From Pycnococcus provasolii (taxonomy: Eukaryota; Chlorophyta; Pseudoscourfieldiophyceae; Pseudoscourfieldiales), in the NCBI GenBank assembly GCA_049487715.1, contig CP150551.1, forward strand, positions 124,001-188,000: a stretch of DNA of 64,000 nucleotides, in the 5' to 3' direction. Of the stretch, positions 52,173 to 63,100 are shown piece after piece. A program made the translations under genes and the position numbers. Positions within the stretch are counted from its first letter, which is position 1. Each line of letters opens with the position of its first letter. The notes under the pieces were generated by a model that did no database searches, was not told the origin of the DNA, and saw nothing but the letters and a program-made list of their open reading frames with translations.

Positions 52173-54168
52173 AAAGTCACAAGCAACAGGTGAAGAGTGT
52201 TATTTTGTAAACGCTTTTTGTTTTTTTCACCCTGATATCAAGCTCTACTGTCTGACTGTGTGTTGCATATTGCATTGCTTTGCCGTGCGCGCGTTGACGA
52301 GAACGAGTTCACCTCTGTAGCTCTGTGAGTCACGTTCCTGAGCAGAAACCGAACCCCGAATCGTAATCGTTCCAGTTGGAGTTTGGGGTTTGGGGCCCAC
52401 CCACTCATCCGAAACCAAGGGCTCTCACTCATGGATTTTTTTTAGGTTTTTTCCTTCCGTTGCAACTTGCAACAACAAGTCCGTACTCCGTTGTTGTTTT
52501 TCCTCCTACGACCTAGGTTCTCCGGTTGCGTTGCGGTATCCCCCACCATGGCACCATATGCCCATGGTATCCACGGCCCACCCACCGTGCTGGTAGCAAG
52601 TGGTAGCAAGTTGCCAAGTGGTAGCAACGTTGCGAGAACTACGAATATGTACCTGTTCAGACTTCAGAGGCGTGGCATGGCCGGCCTAAGGGTAAAGTTT
52701 AGTTTTGCTCGGACTGTCGGAGAGGAGACGGGATCCCTAACGGTGTCTTCTCCGAGTCCGAGAGCTCCGAGCCTCTCTTTCACACTCCCAGGCAACACAC
52801 ACAGGCAACTTTCAGTCGAAAAGAAAAGAAGGCGACAAACGAGTCACCTGTGCTTCAGAGAGGCCTGAAAAGAGTCTGATGCGGTGTGGCAAATCGGTGT
52901 GGCAAGTCGGTGTGGCAAGTCGGTGTGGCAAGTCGGTGTGGCAAGTCGGTGTGGCAAGTCGGTGCTGCAAGTCGGCGCTGCAAGTCGGTGTGGCAAGTCG
53001 GTGTGGCAAGACGGTGCTGCAAGTCGGTGCTGCAAGTCGGTGCTGCAAGTCGGTGTGGCAAGTCGGTGTGGCAAGTCTGTGCTGTGTTCATTGCACCGTG
53101 TTGCATCGCGCGCGATGCAGTCCGGAGACACAGTGCGGAGACTACTGCGAGTGCCAGTCGCCAGTCGTTTGTTCTTTTTTCCCTTCCCAAAGGCCAAACT
53201 GCAAACTGCAAACAAACTGCAAAGCAAACAACACGCAGTTTGGACGTTGTCGTCGACGTCTTCGTTGTAAAGTGAAGTGGGTTGGGATTGGAGTGCAGTG
53301 TACTGTGTTGTGTTGTGTTGGGCGTGGAACCTCGTCCAAACTCGTCCAAACTCGAGGCTCGGCAACCAGCTGAAAGCATCTCTGGGCCTCTGTGTTGCGT
53401 GTAGAAGTACAGAGCGTTGTTGCAACGAACAACAACAACAACAACAACAACAACCCCACGGCCGAGGACGCGGCCATTGGGAAGAGCACCCCTTGTAGCG
53501 GGTGGTGCTGTGTGCGTGCGTGCGTGTCTGCGTGTGTCGGCCGCACTGGTCTTGGTCTTGGGATCCCAGCGTCTTGGCTACTGGGTCTTGGCTACTGGGT
53601 CAGTCTTGGTCTGAGCCTGTACGCCTGTAGGTGTGGCTGTGTCTCCTCACCACTGTGTCTGTTGCCTCCTGCTTGCCTCTGCAACGCTGTTTGTTGCTGG
53701 CACGGAGACAGAAGGCTCAGCTAGGAACGGTCTCTGTTTTCTTTTCAAAAAGAAAGGTAAGTAAGCAAACACGTGCGTCGAAACGTGTGGTGGGTGCGTC
53801 GTCGCTCAGAGTCGCAGAGTGTCCTGCGTAAGTTAGGAAGTCATCGGTCGGTGCATACGGAGGTGGTGACTAAGAAGTCGGCGGGTGGTCGTTCGTTCGC
53901 TCGTTCGTTCGTTCGAAACGCAACCAACCGGCTCTTAGATTGCTTGCGTCGATCTCGTGCGAAACGGCACACCTTAAGGAGGAGTGGTTGGTTGGACTGC
54001 ACATCGACGCGAGCGGTAAACTTGCTCAAACTCAGGATCTAACAAACACTCTTAACAACGCGGTTCCACACGACGACGCGATCATCAACACCAACAGGAA
54101 AGAGAAACCAAACAGCTCGGGTGAAGAGAAACACATATCTACACACACTAGACAAAAAAAACACGATA
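52173..54168. other. long intergenic region, minisatellite and leader of the giant gene
   Basis: The 13-bp minisatellite lies at 52882-53077; an (AAC)n tract at 53429-53455; GTGCGTGCGTGC at 53511-53525. A GAAAG|GTAAGTAAG donor-like site at 53756-53757 suggests a 5'UTR intron for the giant gene. Open frames here are repeat-derived. Confidence 0.5.
52882..53077 (+). repeat. 13-bp minisatellite GTCGGTGTGGCAA
   Basis: About 15 units of CGGTGTGGCAAGT and its variant CGGTGCTGCAAGT. Since 13 is not a multiple of three and the units lack stops, all plus frames are open and yield spurious GKSVWQVGVAS-type ORFs. Confidence 0.95.
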
Positions 54169-57100
54169 ATGGAGAGAAGACGAAACGTGTTGCTGTCGCT
54201 CCTTGCAGTGGCGCTCACGGCGAGCTTCGCGGACGTGTCGTCCGCGGAACCTTGCTCTGGCCGCGGCACGCTCGTGCGCGACACATGCGTCTGCGATGTT
54301 GGGTTTGGCGGAGCGGACTGCGCGCTGTCTCTGACAGCGCCAAACGCATCTGTCGAGCCTACCGTCACGGCAGCGTCGTCAGAGTCGCCCGCCGACGATG
54401 AGGAGGTTCCGGCACAGCTGCGCAATATGCTTCTGTACGCCACGCACCTCTCCGAGCAGCAGCGCGACGTGACCACGGTAGGAAGCGGAGACGATATCTC
54501 GCTCGCTGAGCGACGCAGCCTGCTTCACGTCGCCGCTAACGCGCAGACGGGTGCCATGGGATGCGGGTTCTACGACGTTTTCTACGAAGGGTGCGGTGCG
54601 ACGACCACCTGCTTCTACGACGCTGCAGCCTGCACGCCCGGAACGCCCTTCTACGACTTCTACACCGGCAACACGCTGGCGTACCCGCCCGTCACGCAGT
54701 ACAGCGAGGCGTTCACCGCCGGCCAGACGATCGGAGCGCGCGCCGGATTGAACGCTGTGGTTTGGTCGGACACGACGCGCGTGTCGAGCCCCACGTCGGA
54801 GGACTACCTCGGCGGATTTGCGGCGACGAAGATGGTCACGATGACGCTTGACGGATTGCCGGCAACGGACAGCGACTACACGCTCTCGTTCGATCTCATC
54901 ACGTCGTCTGCGGCAACTTCGCCGTACGCCGCCGTGACCGTGCTCGGCGAGGGTGGCGCGATGACCGCGTCCAAGTCGTTCAACGCTGGCACGTCCGGCG
55001 TCGGTCTGCCGATGTACCAGATGGAGTACAAGTTCTCCTACGTCGAGACGACGATGCGCGTGTCCTTCGCCATCGCTGCCGGCTCGCTCGCTTCCGGGGC
55101 GACGTGGGGAATCGACAACGTGCTGCTCACCAGCCTCACCTCGAACTACAAGCCCGTGGCCGAGGCGAAGCAGCTTCACATTGCGAGCGATCCCATCTCC
55201 GGAGGTTCCAACACCATCGAGCTGCGCGGCCACGATAACGAGTGCACGACGCTCTCGTACGTCGTCACGAAGCTGCCCACGGAGGGTCAGCTTTTCCTGT
55301 GCACGTGCGACAGCATTTGGACGACGCCCATCACGACGGTGCCGGCGACGGTGCCCGGGCCGTGCCACCGCCTCGTGTACGCCCCGCAGGCGAACATGCC
55401 CAAAGCGAGCCTCGGAGGACTGCCGTTCGACACGTTCGAGTACCAGGTTGTGGACGCCAGCGGCATCAAGTCCGAGCCAGGGACTGTGGACGTGTACGTG
55501 TCGGCGGACGGATCGACGAACACACCCGTTGCGGGACAGGCTGGCTTCGCGCTCGCCTTCGACGGAACGGACGACGTCGTTTCCATCTCCAAGGACGCGA
55601 AGGTGCAGAGCGTAGGCAAGGCGTTCTCGCTCGAGGCGCGTTTCCGCGTCGTCGGAGATGCCGCGGGAACGCTGTTCCACAAGAAGGGCTCGTACTCGCT
55701 CGCGTGGACCGCGGCCGGATTCCTCGGCTGCTCCGTGATTGGCGCCTCGAGCACCGCCGTCGTGCACACGAACATCCCGTATGCGGATCGCTACTGGCAC
55801 CACGTGGTGTGCTCGTACGACTCGGCTGACAAGCTCGCCCTGTACATCGACGGAAATCTCGTCGGTTCCGCGAACGCGGTCGGAGCGCCAGCCTTCGACG
55901 TGTCCAGTGGCATCACGCTCGGAACGGACGGTCAGCTGACGACAAACACCGCTTTCCACGGAGAGCTCGACGAGGTGCGCATCTGGTCGAAGGCGCTCAC
56001 GGCAGGCGATGCCTCTCTGCTCGACGCATCAGGCACGCCGGCTGACATGAGTGCCGTTCTGGTGTACTACACGTTCAACACGGTCGGTATTCAGACGAAC
56101 CTGGCCATGTCGTACGACTCCACCGCGAATCGCATTGACGCGTCGTTCGGCCTGCTCAGCGCCGCGACGGGCTACACTTCGGGCGTGTCGACGCAGTACC
56201 CGACGCACGTGGCGTCGCTCGCGGTGTTCGGCAACTCCATCACGACCCCCGAGGACACGGAGGTGACGGTGCAGCTGTACGGCCAGGATGTTGAGAACCA
56301 GGACATGGTGACGTTCTTCGTTGCGACGCTTCCGCTGTCGGGAACTCTCTACGACGTCACGGCGGCTGGTGCGAAGTCATCCATCATCACGTCCTCGCCT
56401 GTCGCGCTCACGTCGAACAAGGTCATCTACGCGCCCGACGCTAACGACAACGGCGCGCCGCACGACATCTTCAAGTACCAGACGTACGACGGTAGCGAGT
56501 TCTCGTATCGTCAGGGTGTGGTGGTCACGGTGACGCCCGTGAACGATGCGCCAAGTTGCTCGCCAGCGACGGTGACGACCACCGTCGGCCAGGACGTCGT
56601 CGTCGCCCTGTCTGGGGCTGATGCGGACGTCGGTGAGGTGCTCGAGTACTACGTGACGCGCCTGCCTCTGAAGGGATACCTCTACAACACGATTCTCGAC
56701 AATGGCAAGTACAAGAAGACGGGAGACGCGCTCGCGACCGCCGACTCGCGTGTCGTGTCTGTGACAAAGACTCTCATCTACGAGCCACGTGAGGTGGGAA
56801 CTGACGTCGGCACGGAGCTGTACGACAACTTCGGCTTCACCGTCTTCGACGACAGGACCAACTCGACGGAGTGCTTGGTGTCCGTGTCCGTGCCCGACAA
56901 CCTTTGCCCCGCGCTCCCGGTGGCGGGCAATGCGGGATACGGTCTTCGCTTCGACGGCGAGGACGACGTCGCGACACTTGGCAACATCACGAAGTACTGG
57001 TCTGTCGGAACGCCTTTCTCCGTGGAGCTCTGGTTCCGCTCGAGCTACCTCACGTCTGAGACGCTGATGACGCTCATCAAGGCTGGACCATTCCACATGT

Positions 57101-60100
57101 TCTGGACGAAGGTGAAGGGTCTTCAGTTTGGCACTGGGATGACCACCGCGGCATCGTACATGGTGTTCAACGACGGCAACTGGCACTACGCGTCGGGCAC
57201 GTACGACGGAAAGAGCTTTGCGATCATCGTCGACGGAGTTACGCTAGGCACGACTGCCGCTCCCGCGACTCTGCCATCGGACACGTCGATTCTCGTAGGA
57301 TACGACAATGCAATGGCGCAGAGCTACTTCAACGGCCAGGTGGACGAGATCACACTGTGGAGTGCCGCGCGCGACGCTGTTGACGTTGCTGCGGACATGA
57401 ACCGCCTCCTCAGCTACTACTCGCCGTACGCGCCGACCAAGGCGGGAAGCACTGCATACTGGAGCTACCCGATCGTGCCGCTCGCTTACACGTCGACGTC
57501 CGCTACGGAGCACGGCCTGATTGGCGGCGCGGGTGCCGCCTCGCTTGTCGGCCACTTCCGCCTGAACTCGGCGAAGGGCTCGAGCGTGGTTGACAACGTC
57601 ACCGCGACGACCGTGTCGAACGCGCTCGGCAAGTCGGGCATGGCGAGCACGCAGCCGAAGTGGGTTCCTTCGACGGCGCCTATCTTCAACGAATTCAACG
57701 TGACGGAGGGAACGATGCAGCCCATTGCGCTGCCGTGCTCATCTGAGACGGCGACGACGCTCGATGCCGTCATTCTCACGCTGCCCGGCCAGCAGTGGCA
57801 GGGATCGACCATCACCGCGAACAACCTTCAGAAGGGAGGCAAGCTGTACTTCACGTCGGATGGCGTCACCCCGGACTACGAAATTCTGCAGGTTCCGGTG
57901 ATTGTCAAGGCTGATTCGGTGCTGTACAGCAGCGGCAACACGGGCCAGTATACGAAGGAAGTGCTCCCCGAGTTCGGAAACTTCTGGTTTGCTTGCCTCG
58001 GCGACCTGACCACCGCCGTGAATGAATTCATCGCCAACACGATGTACACGCAATCAACCGGCGAGCTGAAATTTACTCCCAAGGATATTGCGGCGAAATT
58101 GCGCTCGTTCTCCGCCCCCCCGCCCGCTTACAAGGTGTCATACGATCAGGGCGAGACGTTCACGCCTGCGACGCCAGCGATCGACCTTGAGGCGGCGTCG
58201 ACTCTGTTCTACGCCATCATTGAGGAAGTGACGCCCGAATTGCCCCCGGCTGTGCCGCCGCCGCTGCCCCCTGCGCCGCCGCCGGTGGTTCCTCCTCCAC
58301 CGCTGGAGGACGAGGACCTCGCGGACGCGGTGCTCGACCAGCTTCTTGCGGACATCTTCCCCACCGGAACTGGCACTGATCTCACTGGACCTGCGCAAAT
58401 CACGAGTGTGAACGGGCAGATGCAGTTCCCCGCCCTCGACATTTCGCAGTTCAGTGACCCAGATTGGCTTGCCAAATTCCTCCTCGACTTCCGTACCGCG
58501 ATGGCTGCTCAGGCGAAAGTGGCGATTGACAAGGTGGAAGTGATCTCGTGGGCCGCCGGCTCCGTCATCGTGAACTTCGTTGTGCAGTACCCCGCTGGGC
58601 AGGTGATCGCGCAGGCAAATGCGCAGGCATTCGTGAATCTGCTGCAGACGAACCCTGGCGACGTGCTCCTCGCGCTCGCGCCTACGTACGGTGCTTCTAC
58701 CGTGACGAAGGCTTCCACGACGCAAACGCAGGTTTCGCTGCCAACGGCGACGAACGCGGCGTGCTTCCAGGCATCGACGGTCGTCGAGCAGAAGGTCAAC
58801 GTGAAGCACGTCAACCACGTGCCCACGACCTGCGCGACGGCAGCGGCGTGCACGCACGCCATCACGTACGGCAGCACCACGGACGTGACGATCGAGCTGC
58901 CCGCGGCGGATGTTGACGGAAACCCGCTGAAGGTGTACATCACACGTTTGCCGACGAAGGGAACGCTGCTTCCGTCAGCTTCCGCAGGCCCAGAGCCTGT
59001 GGACGACGCCATCTGGGCCACGCGCTTCCGCGGAGGCGGAAGTGTGGGAACAGGATCCGAGGTGACCAAGAATGCTGTTGATGGCAAGTTCTACGTCGCG
59101 TACTCGCCGGTCATCAACGGAGCGGGCATGCCATTCGACACATTTGCGTACGTGGTGTCCGACGGCATCACATTCTCGGAGGAGCAGACGGTCAGCATTG
59201 ACATCGACAACACGGGCATGAACAATCCGTCTCCCGTGGCTGGCAACACGGGCTACTGCCTTGACTTCGACGGCGAGAACGACGTGGCGACGCTCGGCAG
59301 CGCAACGGATGTCGGAGTATGCGACGCGAGCAAGAGCGCGACGTTCGGCATTTGGGTGCGCGCGTCGTCGCACACCACGGAGACGCTCGCGACACTGCTG
59401 AAGGCTGGCCCATTCACGCTGCAGTTTACGAAGATTCAGGGACTTCAGTTCATCGTCGACGGCGCCGCCACGGTGTCGACGTACACGGCGCTAAACGACG
59501 GATTCTGGCACTACCTCATCGCGACGTACGATGCCACGGCTGGAACGGCGACTCTCAGGGTTGATGGCACCGCTTTCGGCCCGGTGAAGCTCAGCGGCGC
59601 CAAGCCTGCCTGTGCATCTGGTGCGCAGGTCTACGTGGGATCTTCCGGAGGTGTCAAGGCGCAGAGCTACCTCAATGCGCAGGTGGACGAGATTTCCATC
59701 TGGGATGTCGACGCGACGTCAACGCTCACCGCGTCCATGTTCACGGGACGCTGCTCGGGCGCCACGTACTCGTGCTTCACGGGCACGGAGTCTGGCCTGA
59801 AGGCGTACTTCAGGATGAATGAGGCGCTCACGTCCACGCTGAAGAGCGAGGTTGGCTCGGCTCAGGGCAGCCTCGGAACCTCCGGGCAGGCAGCCACGCA
59901 GCCGTCGCGCGTCGCCTCGACGTTGCCGCTGTACGACACGATCGAGACGCTCGAGGACACGCCGGTGCCCTTCAAGCTCGAGGCGATCTCCAACTTTGAC
60001 GCGAATCCCACCGTTAAGGTGCTATCCGCGCCGACGAAGGGAAGCCTGAAGGTGAGCGGCGTGACGCTGTCGGCTGGCCAGAGCACGCTGGCGAACAACA

Positions 60101-63100
60101 GCATCACGTACACGCCGAATGCTAACTACGCTGGAACGGATGCCTTCACGTACATCGTCAACGATGGACGCGAGGATTCCGCCACGCAGACGGTGAGCCT
60201 GACGGTGCACGCCATCAACGATGCGCCGGTGGCGTCGGACATGACCGTCGTGGCAGATTTCAAGGATCCGTCGCCGGTGACGGTCACGCTCTCGGCGACG
60301 GACGTCGAGTCCCCGACCGTGTCGTTCTACATCACGTACCTCCCGGAGCGTGGTACGCTGTATCAGTCGACGACGGCATCGACGTTCCAGAGCGCGAGCC
60401 GCACGATGGGCGCAAAGGTGACGGCGGCTGGAACGAAGGTGACGTCGCCCGTGTACTACGTGCCGCTCCTGAACGACGGGCAGACGATGGACAGCTTTGG
60501 CTACGTCGCGGAGGACTCGGTGAATCAGGCGGAGCTGTCGCCGACGAGCCTTGAGGGCCTGTCGCCGTCAAAGCCGTATCCGAATGCCGGCTCTATCACC
60601 GGCCTCACGGGAATGCGGCCGGCTGCGAAGAGCCTCATGTCGCTGCCGGCGGTGGTGACCATCGACGGAACGCCGATGGGCATTCCATCCTCGGACACGC
60701 CGGTAAGCGGAATCAGCGGCCTTGCCCTCGACTTCGACGGCACGAGCCAGCTCGCGACGCTGCCGTCGGTGTCCGACCTTGGCATCACTGACACGGTGTC
60801 GATCGGGCTGTGGTTCCGCACCGGCACCATGACGGCGGAGACGATGCTCACGCTTCTTGAGTTTGGTCCGCTGAGCATCGCGTGGACGAAGGTGAAGGGA
60901 CTGCAGGTCATGGGCGGCGGCGCCTCTGCCGCGACGTACGCCACGTACAACGACGGTGCTTGGCATCACGTCATGGCGTCTTACGACGGAACGACGATGA
61001 GCATCAGCGTCGACTCCGGTGCCGCGGTCACCGCAAAGGCGACCGTGACGCTGTCTGGCAGCGTGACGCTGGGAACATCGAGCGCCAAGAAGGCGCAGTC
61101 GTACTTCCACGGATACGTCGACGAGCTGACGATCACGAAGGGACCGACGGGCGCAACGGCTGCGCACTTCCGCTTCAACGAGCCTCTCGGCAACGTGCTG
61201 ACCAACGAGGTGGCGAACGGCAAGACGGGAACGCTCGGCTCGGCCGGCGCGAGCATGCCGACGCGCGTCACGTCCACGTGCCCGGTGCCGTTCCTGAAGC
61301 TTGAGACGATGGAGGACGACAAGATCACGGTGGAGCTCTACGGCGCGTCCACGATCGCGTCCGCTTCTCTGGCCTACACGATCACCGTGCTCCCGACCAA
61401 GGGTAAGCTCTACAAAACCACCGCCTCGGGCGCGCAGGGTGCACAGATCACGTCCGTGCCCGCTCTCCTTTCCAACACCAAGGTGATCTTCGAGCCGGGT
61501 TACGAGAGCTACAAGTCCAACCCGAACACGTTCACGTACGTCACGGACCTCGTGGCGCCAAACACGGGCGCGACATCTCCGCCCGTCACGGTGGAGGTGA
61601 CGGTGAAGAAGGTGAATTACCCGCCGCGCGTCAGTGTGCCGTACCCTGTGGTGAACATGGCGAGCAGCAAGACGCAGACGATCGACCTGCTCACGCTTAC
61701 GGGTGCCACGGACCCGGAGTCCACCATCAAGTTCATCGTGTCGACGCTCCCGACGCACGGAGAAATTTACCAGCTTGGCGAGCGCGCCCCCGTCAAGGCG
61801 GCGGGAACCGAGATCTCCGGCACGAGGGTGCAGTACGTGCCCCCGCCAAACATGTACGGTGCGGCGATGACGTACTTCGGCGTCGTCGCGACGGACGGCG
61901 AGCTGCGCAGCGAGGAGGCGGTCGTGACAGTAACCGTTTCGGGCAACGGCATTCTCGACCTGAAGACGTCGGGAACCGTCAAGGTGTCGACGACGAGTGC
62001 GGCGAACCTGAAGCTTGACCAGGAGTTCACCGTGGATGCGTGGGTGCGAACGACGCACCTTGGCGCTGCCGTTTACTCCGTGATCAACACCGCGTACACG
62101 TCGGCGGCGGTGGACATGTCGTCCAGCACGGCTGGATTCAGCACGTCGCACCTCTGGCCGCTGAAGATGTACGTCGTCAAGGGACGCGAGAACCTGAAGC
62201 TTGACAAGCTGCGCTGGGCTCACGTTGCATTCGTGCAGAAGAGTGGTTCCGGCAAGATGATCTACATCGACGGCGAGCTCTACGCCACGCACGCCTCTTC
62301 CCTTGCAAAATCCACCGCCGGCGCGAGTGCCGAGCTTACGATTGGCGGTGGCAGTGCTGACTGGGGAAAGGGTGGAGGCATGCTCCTCGACGAGGTGAAG
62401 ATCTGGTCCAAGGCTCTCGAGAACTACGAGGTGGCGGCGTCGATGAATGCGTGGTCAGAGAACGCGCTCAATGCCGCCACGGGCAACGAGGCAACAGGAA
62501 AGGGCATTGAGCTTTACCTGACGTCCGGCCTGAGCACTTTCCTGGTCGCCCACTGGACGTTCGACGTGGTGAGTTCGGCGGGACTGACGGTTGACGCCGT
62601 CGGCGCTCTCTCCGGCACGGTGTCCAACGCCGACGCGAAGACGTACCACGCGCCGATGACGCACCCGATGAGCAACATGGCGATCAACTCGCTCGCGCTC
62701 CTCGGCACGTCCGGAAGCGCTGGCTACGCGCTGTCGTTTGACGGCACGGAGAAGACGGGAAAGCACACGTTTACCCAGTACGATAGCAAGTGCTTAAACT
62801 ACGAGTCAAATGCGGCTGCAACTCCTCGGGGGCCATGTGCGAATATCGCTGGCTTCTGCGTCGGCGGCTTTGGACCGCTCGTCGGAGGCCTGTGCCCCGA
62901 GACGTGTGGAAAGTGCTCCGAGTTCTACCAGGACAAGCAGAGCATGATCGACGTGTGGGTTTCGCAGAACCCGACTTTTCCCAAGACGTGCACGGAAGCT
63001 CTGGCGACGCACACCGCCGACATCATCTACTACATCGCGTGCGCCAAGACGTTCGGCACGGAGCTCGCGAAGTACTCCGAGGACAAGATGGAGGCGACGC

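Noticed and set aside
52844-53425. ORFs with repeating His-Arg-Leu-Ala or Gly-Lys-Ser-Val-Trp
   Set aside because: Products of the 13-bp minisatellite; GKS-like strings are not Walker motifs.
54379-55959. A 526-residue minus-strand ORF and many other frames across 54-64 kb
   Set aside because: Antisense and frame-shifted shadows of the giant plus-strand gene. They are Arg/His/Val-rich, as expected from its GC-biased third positions.
60568-62292. A 574-residue minus-strand ORF rich in Arg, His and Val
   Set aside because: Lies wholly opposite LamG and cadherin-like modules that have clear domain patterns; composition is that of an antisense shadow.
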